17,740 nucleotides of DNA from Oscillospiraceae bacterium (GTDB lineage Bacteria > Bacillota > Clostridia > Oscillospirales > Acutalibacteraceae): contig DNIP01000021.1 of NCBI GenBank assembly GCA_003499325.1, forward strand, positions 22,381 through 40,120. Reading direction: 5' to 3'. Below the pieces are notes generated by a model, which saw nothing but the letters and a program-made list of their open reading frames with translations, was not told the DNA's origin and did not search any database. The position numbers and the translations under genes were made by a program. Shown in pieces: positions 1 through 6,378 of this stretch (position 1 is the first letter of the stretch; the number at the start of each line of letters is the position of its first letter).

Positions 1-661
1 GGGTGTTGCCCGCGCCGACGCCCAGAGCGGGCTTGCCGGAGGAATACGCCGCCTTGACCATGCCGGGGCCGCCTGTCGCGAGGATGATGTCAGCCTCTTT
101 CATCAGGGTGTTGGTCATATCCAGCGAGGGGATGTCGATCCACGCGATGATATCCTCGGGTGCGCCTGCCTTGACAGCCGCGTCGAGGACGATCTTTGCC
201 GCGTCGATGGTGCTTTTCTTCGCGCGTGGGTGAGGGGAGATGATGATGCCGTTGCGGGTTTTGAGCGAGATCAGGCACTTGAAGATCGCGGTCGAGGTCG
301 GGTTGGTGGTCGGGATGACCGCCGCCACGACGCCGATGGGCTCCGCGACGCGCACGATGCCCGCTGCGCTGTCCTCTTCGATCACGCCGCAGGTTACAGT
401 GTCCTTGTAGGCGTTGTAGATGTATTCAGAGGCGTAATTGTTCTTGATGACCTTGTCCTCGACAACGCCCATGCCGGTCTCGGTGACCGCGTCCTTTGCC
501 AGCGACAGCCGCGCCTTGTTCGCCGCGATCGCCGCCGCTTTGAAGATCGCGTCGACCTGCTCCTGCGAGTAGGTGCTGAAGCGCTCCTGCGCCTTTCTGA
601 CTTCGCCGATCTTCTTTTCCAGCGCTTCAACGCTGTCTACGAGATATTTTTCTTTATCCAT
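1..661 (-). CDS. adhE: Bifunctional acetaldehyde/alcohol dehydrogenase, N-terminal part (partial)
   Basis: This is the first 220 residues of a protein that runs off the left edge. It begins MDKEKYLVDSVEALEKKIGE and reads through the aldehyde dehydrogenase fold with the AdhE signature PTTNPTSTAIFK followed by SPHPRAKK. AdhE proteins are about 870 residues: the N-terminal half reduces acetyl-CoA to acetaldehyde with NADH, and an iron-dependent C-terminal half reduces that to ethanol. Only the start of the first half is visible; the catalytic Cys lies outside. The start is set by GGGAGG about 6 nt upstream. The leader contains a stem-loop at 705-730 (GAAGAA/TTCTTC arms). A consensus promoter and a Rex-type operator lie upstream, which fits redox control. 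A stand-alone CoA-acylating aldehyde dehydrogenase is the alternative, because the iron domain cannot be seen. Confidence 0.88.
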   Translation of the reverse strand, partial: MDKEKYLVDSVEALEKKIGEVRKAQERFSTYSQEQVDAIFKAAAIAANKARLSLAKDAVTETGMGVVEDKVIKNNYASEYIYNAYKDTVTCGVIEEDSAAGIVRVAEPIGVVAAVIPTTNPTSTAIFKCLISLKTRNGIIISPHPRAKKSTIDAAKIVLDAAVKAGAPEDIIAWIDIPSLDMTNTLMKEADIILATGGPGMVKAAYSSGKPALGVGAGNT

Positions 662-738
662 TGTCATTCCTCCCATACAGGAAAATACTTTTTTGCACAC
701 AATCGAAGAAGGAGCCTGAGCTCATTCTTCTTATTGTA

Positions 739-767
739 AGTATAGCATATGCAAAGGGTGGATTCAA
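739..767 (-). promoter_or_regulatory. SigA-type promoter for adhE
   Basis: Read on the minus strand, TTGAAT (762-767) and TATACT (739-744) are separated by exactly 17 nt. Transcription would start near 732 and leave a leader of about 70 nt before the adhE start codon. Confidence 0.7.
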
Positions 768-805
768 TTTGCATTTGCACCAAAGAAAAAGGGGTATTTT
801 TGATG

Positions 806-835
806 TTTATAGACATATTGTTATTTTTTTAACAA
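806..835 (-). promoter_or_regulatory. Possible second adhE promoter overlapping the Rex site
   Basis: On the minus strand, TTGTTA (830-835) and TATAAA (806-811) are 18 nt apart. The -35 element is one arm of the Rex-type palindrome, so bound Rex would directly block this promoter. It is weaker than the promoter at 739-767 and rests on pattern only. Confidence 0.4.
818..835. promoter_or_regulatory. Rex-type redox operator upstream of adhE
   Basis: The sequence TTGTTATTTTTTTAACAA is an 18-bp inverted repeat that fits the clostridial Rex consensus TTGTTAANNNNTTAACAA at every fixed position but one. Rex is an NADH-sensing repressor of fermentation genes, and adhE is one of its classic targets in Firmicutes. 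The site lies about 50 bp upstream of the -35 of the better promoter and overlaps the -35 of the second one. Confidence 0.75.
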
Positions 836-884
836 ACTCAACGGAGGTGACGCGCTTCCTTGAGGCATGGTACTATGATATTCA

Positions 885-921
885 AAAAGGAAATCCCCCT
901 CGTCCGATTGGATGAGGGGGA
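885..921 (-). terminator. Intrinsic terminator of the DUF4234 gene
   Basis: A GC-rich stem (894-904 with 911-921, one mismatch) is followed on the minus strand by TTTCCTTTTTG. It lies 26 nt beyond the stop codon at 947 and separates this transcript from adhE. Confidence 0.85.
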
Positions 922-946
922 GCAGCGATTATATGATCATGTACTA

Positions 947-1366
947 TCAGCCGCGGGCGTTGTAATCATCCGCGAGCATGTTCATGGAGGTCAGCAGCTT
1001 GTGGGTGTAGATGAACGGACCGCAAATGATGAGCGAGCCCAGAACATTCCACAGCCAGAAGGTCTTTGCGCCGAAATCATAGGCAATGTTTCTGCGGTTG
1101 AGCTCGTCGCCGATACGGGCGCTGAGTCTGTGGTACCATACGAGCGGAACGATGCCGAGGGTCAGCCATGAGAAGAGGAAGCATACCAGGCAATAGTGCA
1201 TCGTCTTTTTGCCGTCATAGCGGCCGGCGATGATATTGATGTATACCGAGATCTTGCTCATGATGACGATGGGGTAGATGCCGAGGGTGATGATACCCAA
1301 GAAGATGAATTTCACTAAGGTGAAATTGGTTACGAGCGCTTCGCGCTGATTGTTGTTCTGAGCCAT
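947..1366 (-). CDS. DUF4234-type small integral membrane protein
   Basis: A 139-residue protein with three hydrophobic stretches: roughly FTLVKFIFLGIITLGIYPIV near the N-terminus, CLVCFLFSWLTLGIVPLVWY in the middle, and FWLWNVLGSLIICGPFIYTH near the C-terminus. Short polar loops separate them. The repeated pattern 'G-I-x-P-(I/L)-V' followed by a basic/aromatic stretch is typical of the DUF4234 family, which has no established function. Two in-frame ATGs exist, at 1372 and 1366. The AAAGGA Shine-Dalgarno sits only about 2 nt from the first and 7 nt from the second, so I prefer 1366. The gene stands alone, with its own consensus promoter, a long structured leader and its own terminator. That is unusual investment for a hypothetical protein. 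Confidence 0.75.
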   Translation of the reverse strand: MAQNNNQREALVTNFTLVKFIFLGIITLGIYPIVIMSKISVYINIIAGRYDGKKTMHYCLVCFLFSWLTLGIVPLVWYHRLSARIGDELNRRNIAYDFGAKTFWLWNVLGSLIICGPFIYTHKLLTSMNMLADDYNARG

Positions 1367-1423
1367 TTCCATTTCCTTTCTGTGTCTTGATTTGTTGTGA
1401 TGAGCCGATTTTCTCTAAAAGAA

Positions 1424-1530
1424 TTTTGAGCCTTATCGTACCGAGCTGTTTCTATGCCGCCCTTATGGGCGTGTTCACACAGATCAAAGCTACGGGAGCC
1501 TTCGATAATCTCAAAAGCTTTTATGAGATC
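1424..1530 (-). promoter_or_regulatory. Structured leader RNA upstream of DUF4234 gene
   Basis: The predicted transcript starts near 1530. A long-range stem pairs TTTTGAG (1516-1510) and TTATCG (1508-1503) with CGATAA (1438-1433) and CTCAAAA (1430-1424). It encloses an apical hairpin, CGCCC/GGGCG with a 4-nt loop (1458-1471). A competing 5' hairpin (ATCTCA/TGAGAT, 1508-1513 with 1524-1529) uses the same TTTTGAG segment, so two mutually exclusive folds are possible. The closing stem is followed by TTCTTTT. This could be a cis-regulatory element or an independent small RNA of about 110 nt. I do not recognise it as a known class. Confidence 0.5.
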
Positions 1531-1536
1531 AATTTG

Positions 1537-1565
1537 ATTATAAAACGAACGGCACGGAAAGTCAA
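1537..1565 (-). promoter_or_regulatory. Consensus SigA promoter for DUF4234 transcript
   Basis: On the minus strand, TTGACT (1560-1565) and a perfect TATAAT (1537-1542) are separated by 17 nt. It is one of the strongest promoters in the window. It sits about 165 nt upstream of the coding start, which defines the long leader. Confidence 0.85.
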
Positions 1566-1623
1566 CAACAACATGGTAACAAGAAGATGTAATAATAAGT
1601 AGCAATAATACTTAGTATAACAA

Positions 1624-1657
1624 ATGAAAAAGAGGGAAAGGATAGTTCCCTTCCCTC
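1624..1657 (-). terminator. Intrinsic terminator of rubrerythrin gene
   Basis: On the minus strand an 11-bp stem (one G-U pair) with an ACTA loop spans 1632-1657 and is followed by TTTTTCATTT. A second small hairpin lies just after the stop codon: the 14-bp palindrome AGTCACGCGTGACT at 1719-1732, followed by TTT. Confidence 0.88.
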
Positions 1658-1731
1658 AAAAGCGGTTGATTGTTGATCCGACTTTGATGCCGCTTCGGCA
1701 GTATAGCGTGTCGGCAAAAGTCACGCGTGAC

Positions 1732-2274
1732 TTAGCCGAAGTATCTCTTCAAAAGACCCTTGAAGCCTGCGCCGTGGCGCGCCTCGTCCTTTGCCATCTC
1801 ATGAACAGTGTCATGGATCGCGTCGAGATCGGCAGCCTTGGCACGCTTTGCGAGATCCAGCTTACCGGCACAAGCGCCTGTCTCAGCTTCTACACGCATC
1901 TCGAGGTTTTTCTTGGTGCTGTCGGTCAGCACTTCACCCAAGAGCTCCGCAAATTTAGCGGCATGCTCAGCCTCTTCAAACGCATACTTGGTGAAAGCGG
2001 CGGATACCTCGGGATAACCCTCTCTGTCGGCAACTCTTGCCATCGCCAGATACATACCGACCTCGCTGCATTCGCCCTCAAAGTTGGAGCGCAGATCTGC
2101 CTTGATATCCTCGGCGACATCCTTTGCGATACCGACTACATGCTCACAGGCAAAGCCTGCTTCATCATCGAGCTTGTTGAATTTCTCGCCGGGCACCTTA
2201 CATACCGGGCACTTTTCGGGGGGAGTATCTCCCTCGTGAACATAACCACATACGGGGCATACCCATTTTGTCAT
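1732..2274 (-). CDS. Reverse rubrerythrin (N-terminal rubredoxin domain)
   Basis: A 180-residue protein that starts [20 protein letters not shown] and continues [12 protein letters not shown], so two CxxC pairs form a rubredoxin-type iron site at the N-terminus. The rest is a ferritin-like four-helix domain with diiron motifs: [19 protein letters not shown] (ExxH) and DEARHGAGF (ExxH). In classical rubrerythrin the rubredoxin domain is C-terminal; this order is the 'reverse' form known from clostridia. It reduces hydrogen peroxide, and in some species oxygen, with electrons from NADH via partner redox proteins. The start at 2274 is set by AAGGAGGAA six nt upstream; a longer frame exists but lacks a ribosome site. 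The gene is monocistronic with a strong terminator, which suits an oxidative-stress enzyme in an anaerobe. Confidence 0.93.
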   Translation of the reverse strand: MTKWVCPVCGYVHEGDTPPEKCPVCKVPGEKFNKLDDEAGFACEHVVGIAKDVAEDIKADLRSNFEGECSEVGMYLAMARVADREGYPEVSAAFTKYAFEEAEHAAKFAELLGEVLTDSTKKNLEMRVEAETGACAGKLDLAKRAKAADLDAIHDTVHEMAKDEARHGAGFKGLLKRYFG

Positions 2275-2454
2275 AATTGTTTCCTCCTTCAAATATATAA
2301 TAGAATATTCGGTTAGGCAAATGATAGCACACAACCAACGGAATAAATTTCCTTTTTGGAATAATACGAGCTTTTCCCCCATATTATTTTTGTGGGTAAG
2401 ATACCGCATAGCGCTTCCCTTACGGGGAGACTGATTTGATGAGGAGTTGATGTT

Positions 2455-2997
2455 ATGCCATCCGTATTTTTGAGCCCTTCCTTACAGGAGTGGAACCCGT
2501 ATGTCAACGGCGGGAACGAGGAGTATTACATGAATCTGGTCGCCGATGCGATCGAGCCGTATCTGCGCGCGTCGGGGATCATGTATGCACGCAATTCACC
2601 GAGCCAGACGCTCAGTCAGGCGATCGCACAAAGCAATGCGGGGAACTACGACCTGCATCTGGCGATCCATTCGAACGCCGCCGGTGCGCAGAACAGCGGC
2701 ACCGTGCGCGGCACGGACGTCTATTATTATCCCGCCAGTGCCAAAGGCAAACGCGCCGCCGAGATCATCGCCGAGAATTACCGCAATATCTATCCGTTGC
2801 CCGATAAGGTCAAGACGGTCGCTTCCGCCTCTCTCGCCGAGCTCAGGCGCACCAAGGCGCCCGCCGTATTGATCGAGACCGCCTATCATGACAACCTCGC
2901 CGACGCGGAGTGGATCCAGGAGAATATCGGCGCGATCGGCAGGAATCTGGCGCAGAGTATTGCGCAGATTTTGGGCGTGCCGTTCGTGGATGTATAA
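2455..2997 (+). CDS. N-acetylmuramoyl-L-alanine amidase (Amidase_3-like)
   Basis: A 180-residue protein resembling the zinc-dependent Amidase_3 fold, which cuts the bond between N-acetylmuramic acid and the stem peptide. Visible landmarks: [13 protein letters not shown] at the N-terminus, Glu22 in GGNEEYYMN (second zinc ligand position), His72 in LAIHSNA (third ligand position), and Glu141 in [10 protein letters not shown] (catalytic Glu position). The usual N-terminal HGG histidine is missing and is replaced by SPSLQ. There is no signal peptide, anchor or cell-wall binding domain, so it is either cytoplasmic, released by lysis, or acts in the mother cell during spore lysis. The Shine-Dalgarno GAGGAG lies 8 nt before the ATG. 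It is a single gene, divergent from rubrerythrin. Confidence 0.82.
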   Translation: MPSVFLSPSLQEWNPYVNGGNEEYYMNLVADAIEPYLRASGIMYARNSPSQTLSQAIAQSNAGNYDLHLAIHSNAAGAQNSGTVRGTDVYYYPASAKGKRAAEIIAENYRNIYPLPDKVKTVASASLAELRRTKAPAVLIETAYHDNLADAEWIQENIGAIGRNLAQSIAQILGVPFVDV

Positions 2998-3045
2998 AGG
3001 ATAGAGCAATGCCGATTTTCGTTGACAGATTATCGGATATAGGTG

Positions 3046-3075
3046 TTGCAAACAAAGACAGCCGTGTGTTATAAT
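3046..3075 (+). promoter_or_regulatory. SigA-type promoter for the LUD-domain gene
   Basis: TTGCAA (3046-3051) and a perfect TATAAT (3070-3075) are separated by 18 nt. The expected start near 3082 would leave a leader of about 150 nt that includes the palindromic repeat at 3118-3191. Confidence 0.65.
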
Positions 3076-3093
3076 ACAAGATAACACACGGCT
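3060..3093. repeat. 12-bp inverted repeat overlapping a -10 box
   Basis: AGCCGTGTGTTA (3060-3071) and TAACACACGGCT (3082-3093) are perfect complements around a 10-nt spacer. The TATAAT -10 box straddles the left arm and spacer. There is no T-run after it on the plus strand, so it is a poor intrinsic terminator for the amidase gene. It could be an operator for the LUD gene or a terminator-like hairpin. Confidence 0.7.
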
Positions 3094-3117
3094 TAAGGTC
3101 GCAGAAGCGCTGTGAAA

Positions 3118-3191
3118 TGTCATTCTGAGAGCTTGCTCGAAGAATCCTGTGAATCAGCGCGTGAAGATCCTTCGCAATGCTCAGGATGACA
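3118..3191. repeat. MITE/REP-like palindromic repeat
   Basis: The 74-bp element begins TGTCATTCTGAG and ends CTCAGGATGACA, with the arms continuing through CGAAGAATC and GATCCTTCGC. Each end is an imperfect reverse complement of the other. This 'GTCATTCTGAGC...GAAGAATC' palindrome is a dispersed non-coding repeat known from many bacterial genomes. It sits in the untranslated leader of the LUD-domain gene. Confidence 0.8.
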
Positions 3192-3231
3192 CGACTGAGG
3201 GCTTGATGACTATGTAAGACGGAGGGAAAAA

Positions 3232-3891
3232 ATGGAAGAAAAAATGATGAAAAGAATTGAAAAAACAATGGAAAGACTGCGCGCCAACCAGATGGCGGCA
3301 TATTATGTCGAGACCAAGGAGGAGGTCGTCCCGCTCCTCAAAACCCTGATGAACGAGGGCGAGACCGTCACCCACGGCGGCTCCGTGACCCTCGGCGAAT
3401 GTGGCGTGATCGATATGCTCAACAGCGGCGATTACCACTATCTCGACCGCTCCAAGGCGCAGACCCCCGAGGAGGTGGAGGAGATCTATCGCAAGGCGTA
3501 TTTTGCCGATACCTATCTCGCGAGCGCGAACGCGGTCACCGAGGGCGGCCTGCTGTATAACGTTGACGGCAACTCCAACCGCGTCTCTGCGATCCTCTAC
3601 GGTCCCAAGCAGGTCGTATTCATCTGCGGCATTAACAAGCTCGTCAAGGATCTGGACGAGGCAGTCATGCGCCTTAAGAGTATAGCCGCGCCGCAGAATA
3701 CCAAGCGGCTGGGCTGCAAGACCTACTGCGCGAATGAGGGCGAGTGCCTCGCGATGGGCAACGACGCTACCTATATGTGCGATGGCTGTATGAGCCCCGA
3801 ACGCATCTGCTGTAACTATGTGATCTCCGCCCGCCAGCGCCACAAGGACAGACTTAAGGTCATCCTCGTCGGCGAGGAATTGGGATACTGA
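3232..3891 (+). CDS. LUD-domain (lactate utilisation/DUF162) protein
   Basis: A 219-residue protein with the LUD fold seen in LutB/LutC-type lactate utilisation proteins. Visible blocks are VTHGGSVTLGECGVIDML, YLASANAVTEGGLLYNVDGN and KQVVFICGINKLVKDLDEA. These match the stand-alone clostridial branch of the family, whose biochemical role is not settled. The C-terminal part is rich in cysteines (CKTYCANEGEC, CDGCMSPERICC), which could bind a metal or an iron-sulfur cluster; that is an inference. No lutA or lutB neighbour is present, so a role in lactate oxidation cannot be assumed. The start is supported by GGAGGG 5-6 nt upstream. The gene has its own promoter and a long leader carrying a palindromic repeat. 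Confidence 0.85.
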   Translation: MEEKMMKRIEKTMERLRANQMAAYYVETKEEVVPLLKTLMNEGETVTHGGSVTLGECGVIDMLNSGDYHYLDRSKAQTPEEVEEIYRKAYFADTYLASANAVTEGGLLYNVDGNSNRVSAILYGPKQVVFICGINKLVKDLDEAVMRLKSIAAPQNTKRLGCKTYCANEGECLAMGNDATYMCDGCMSPERICCNYVISARQRHKDRLKVILVGEELGY

Positions 3892-3944
3892 TGATCCATG
3901 AGAAATCAGGAATGAGGAATTATTTTGTTTGCTGATTATGTAGA

Positions 3945-3960
3945 GCACGCGGCTGCGTGC
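3945..3960. terminator. Weak hairpin between convergent genes
   Basis: GCACGC (3945-3950) pairs with GCGTGC (3955-3960) around a 4-nt loop. It lies between the LUD gene (ending 3891) and the convergent small gene (ending 3968) and could stop both, but neither side has a T-run. Confidence 0.3.
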
Positions 3961-3967
3961 CCTGTGA

Positions 3968-4123
3968 TCACTGACAATTGCTCTCGTTCTTGTTCTCGGA
4001 ACGGTTCTCTTTGCAGTCGGTGGCGTTGGTAGACTTTTTATCGGTCGCGTAGCTCATGTTGTTTGTGGCGTTCTGCGCGTTGTTCTGAGAGTTGTTCTTT
4101 GTGTTCTTCTTTGACTTGCTCAT
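3968..4123 (-). CDS. Small Asn/Ser/Lys-rich hydrophilic protein, 51 aa
   Basis: MSKSKKNTKNNSQNNAQNAT opens a 51-residue protein made largely of Asn, Ser, Lys, Thr and Gln. It has a more acidic second half (TDCKENRSENKNESNC) and two cysteines. There are no hydrophobic stretches, so it should be soluble and probably disordered. The composition recalls small spore proteins of the gamma-SASP kind, but the family's repeat is not recognisable and I do not assign it. The start is firm: AAAGGAGGTG lies 7 nt before the ATG, a near-perfect Shine-Dalgarno, and longer in-frame starts lack one. It is divergent from rsmF with only 54 bp between the start codons, so the two promoters must be very close or overlapping. 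Confidence 0.7.
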   Translation of the reverse strand: MSKSKKNTKNNSQNNAQNATNNMSYATDKKSTNATDCKENRSENKNESNCQ

Positions 4124-4177
4124 GCTGACACCTCCTTTATACACGTCGTTATTATCCCCGAAAAGAGGCGATTTATT

Positions 4178-5527
4178 ATGAAAATGAATGATTATTTTGA
4201 TCGGATGAAAGCCGTCCTCGGCGAGGACTATGACCGTTTTCTGGAGACGGTGGACAAGCCCGCGTTCAAGGCGATCCGCGTCAATACGCTGAAGATCCAG
4301 CCCGAGGAGCTGCTGCCGCTCTTGCCCTTTGCGGGGGAGCAGACGCCCTTTGCCTCGACGGGATATTATGTGGATGTGGAGAAGCTCGGCAAGCACCCGC
4401 TGCATCATGCGGGCGCGTTCTATGTGCAGGAGCCCTCGGCGATGTCCGCTGTGACGGCGCTCCGTGTCGAGCCGGGCGACAAGGTGCTCGACCTGTGTGC
4501 CGCGCCCGGCGGCAAGAGCACCCAGATCGCCGCCGATCTCAACGGTACCGGATTGTTATGGGCGAATGAGATCGTCCGTCCGCGCGCGCATATCCTTTTG
4601 TCGAATATCGAGCGCATGGGCGTCAAGAACGCCGTCGTGTCCAATATGAAGCCCGATGTGCTGTGCGATCGGCTGGAAGGCTTCTTCGACAAGGTGCTGG
4701 TTGACGCTCCCTGCTCGGGCGAGGGCATGTTTCGCAAGGATAAAGAGGCGATCTATGAGTGGTCGGTGGAGCACAGCCTGTCCTGTGCCGAGCGCCAGAA
4801 GGCGATCATCCATTCCGCCGCCGCGGCAGTCAAGCCCGGGGGCGTGATGGTCTATTCCACCTGCACCTTCTCACCGGATGAGAACGAGGGTGTGGTACGG
4901 CATTTTCTGGAAGAACACCCTGAGTTCGAGCTGATCGACACAGGCTGCCGCTTCGGTACGCCAACGTTGGAGCACGCGATCCGCATCTATCCGTTCCACG
5001 GCGGCGAGGGACATTTTGTCGCCAAGTTTCGCAAGACAAAAGGCAAGCAATATAAAGGAAAAATGTTCTCCTACTTTGAACCGCCGAAAGAGGAGCGCGT
5101 CGCAATCGAAAGGTTCGTGTGCGATATCCTGCGCAATCCCTCTTTCCGACATTATCACGTGATCGACGATCGCATTTTGAACCTGCCTGACGTGGAACTG
5201 CTGCCCGATCTCGAGGGCATGAACATCCTGCGCGCGGGAGTGAAGCTGGGCGATTTCAAAAAGAACCGCATCGAGCCGCATCACAACCTCGCTACCTCGC
5301 TGACCCCTTACGACTTCAAGCGCAGGCTGATCATGAGCTGTGAGGACGTTGCCGCCGCGCGGTATATCAGCGGCGAGGAGCTGGAGATCGACAGCTGGAT
5401 CAACGGCTGGGGCGTTGCGACGGTCAACGGCGTGACGCTGGGACTGGGCAAGGCGGTCAACGGTCATTTAAAGAATAAGTATCCGAAAGGATTGCGTACA
5501 CTCGCATGGAAAGACTTACAGATATAA
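4178..5527 (+). CDS. rsmF: 16S rRNA (cytosine-C5) methyltransferase, RsmF-like
   Basis: A 449-residue protein of the RsmB/RsmF/NOL1 (Sun) family. SAM-binding motif: VLDLCAAPGGKSTQIAADL near residues 102-120. Motif IV is APCSGEGMF with Cys179, and motif VI is YSTCTFSPDENE with Cys229. In this family the motif VI Cys attacks C6 of the target cytosine and the motif IV Cys helps release the product. The C-terminal third (from about residue 310: DILRNPSFRHYHVIDDRIL... to GLGKAVNGHLKNKYPKGLR) matches the RsmF C-terminal RNA-binding extension rather than RsmB, which instead has an N-terminal NusB-like domain absent here. The length is close to E. coli RsmF (479). It overlaps rsmA by 22 nt, implying translational coupling. 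Other family targets (tRNA or other rRNA positions) cannot be excluded. Confidence 0.88.
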   Translation: MKMNDYFDRMKAVLGEDYDRFLETVDKPAFKAIRVNTLKIQPEELLPLLPFAGEQTPFASTGYYVDVEKLGKHPLHHAGAFYVQEPSAMSAVTALRVEPGDKVLDLCAAPGGKSTQIAADLNGTGLLWANEIVRPRAHILLSNIERMGVKNAVVSNMKPDVLCDRLEGFFDKVLVDAPCSGEGMFRKDKEAIYEWSVEHSLSCAERQKAIIHSAAAAVKPGGVMVYSTCTFSPDENEGVVRHFLEEHPEFELIDTGCRFGTPTLEHAIRIYPFHGGEGHFVAKFRKTKGKQYKGKMFSYFEPPKEERVAIERFVCDILRNPSFRHYHVIDDRILNLPDVELLPDLEGMNILRAGVKLGDFKKNRIEPHHNLATSLTPYDFKRRLIMSCEDVAAARYISGEELEIDSWINGWGVATVNGVTLGLGKAVNGHLKNKYPKGLRTLAWKDLQI

Positions 5528-6375
5528 ACGTGATCCGGGAGCTGCTCAGCCGCCACGGGTTCACCTTCTCCAAGGCGTTGGGACAGAATTTTTTGATCAA
5601 CCCGTCGGTGTGTCCGCGCATGGCGGACGCCGCGGTTGAGAGCGTGAGATCGGACGCGCCCGTCGGCGTGATCGAGATCGGCCCCGGGATCGGCGTGCTG
5701 ACTCGTGAGCTGTTACAGCGTGCGGATAAGGTGGTCGCGGTCGAGCTTGACAAGCGACTGCTCCCTGTGCTGGAAGAGACCCTCGGCGAATTCGACAACC
5801 TCAAGGTCGTCAACGCCGATGTTTTGGAGCTCGATCTGCACAACTTGATCAAAGAAGAATTCGACGGCATGGAGGTGGTGGTATGCGCCAACCTGCCGTA
5901 TTATATCACCTCTCCCGTGATCATGAAGCTGCTCGAGGACAAGCTGCCGATCCGCTCCGTCACCGTCATGGTGCAAAAGGAGGCGGCGGTGCGTTTATGC
6001 GCGCAGCCCGGTACGCGCGACAGCTCCGCCATCACGGCGGCAGTGCGCTACTACTGTGACCCCGCGCTGCTGTTCCATGTGTCGGCAGGGTCGTTTATGC
6101 CTGCGCCCAAGGTGGATTCGGCAGTGATTCAGCTCATCCTGCATGAGCCTACTGTTCGCCCGAAGAATGAAACAACCTTTTTCGCGGTGATCAAGGGAGC
6201 CTTTGCCCAGCGCAGAAAAACCGTGCTCAACTCACTTTCCTCCTCACTTTCTCTTGACAAGAGCGCGGTTCGTGCTATACTGGAATCAGCGGGCGTGGAG
6301 GAAAACGCCCGCGCCGAAAGATTGACTCTTGAAAACTTTTCCGCTATTGCCGACGCTGTTGATGAAATGGAGTAA
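5506..6375 (+). CDS. rsmA: 16S rRNA adenine dimethyltransferase RsmA/KsgA
   Basis: A 289-residue protein with every KsgA hallmark. GQNFLINP is near residues 26-33. EIGPGIGVLT (57-66) is the SAM-binding motif. NADVLELDL is the adenine-contacting stretch. NLPYYI (129-134) is the N6-adenine methyltransferase catalytic motif. SFMPAPKVDSAVI and FAQRRKT follow in the C-terminal domain. It dimethylates two adjacent adenines in helix 45 at the 3' end of 16S rRNA late in 30S assembly; loss of the modification gives kasugamycin resistance. The ATG lies within the last codons of rsmF (22-nt overlap). In B. subtilis ksgA follows rnmV; here it follows another rRNA methyltransferase instead. The length is typical for the family. 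Confidence 0.96.
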   Translation: MERLTDINVIRELLSRHGFTFSKALGQNFLINPSVCPRMADAAVESVRSDAPVGVIEIGPGIGVLTRELLQRADKVVAVELDKRLLPVLEETLGEFDNLKVVNADVLELDLHNLIKEEFDGMEVVVCANLPYYITSPVIMKLLEDKLPIRSVTVMVQKEAAVRLCAQPGTRDSSAITAAVRYYCDPALLFHVSAGSFMPAPKVDSAVIQLILHEPTVRPKNETTFFAVIKGAFAQRRKTVLNSLSSSLSLDKSAVRAILESAGVEENARAERLTLENFSAIADAVDEME

Positions 6376-6378
6376 ATC

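Noticed and set aside
230..739. A 169-codon plus-strand frame opposite adhE
   Set aside because: It is Arg/Asp-rich shadow sequence over the well-matched AdhE frame, and it runs through the adhE start and promoter.
843..1171. GGAGGTGA on the plus strand followed by an ORF from 860
   Set aside because: It looks like an ideal ribosome site, but the ORF runs through the DUF4234 terminator and then antisense to the DUF4234 gene, with no protein-like features.
3181..3948. A 255-codon minus-strand frame opposite the LUD gene
   Set aside because: It is the shadow of a well-supported plus-strand gene, and one end is translated from the palindromic repeat.
4138..4170. Forespore (SigF/SigG) promoter for the Asn-rich small gene
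   Set aside because: GATAATA on the minus strand resembles a SigG -10, but the nearest -35-like TCATA is about 20 nt away and the match is weak.
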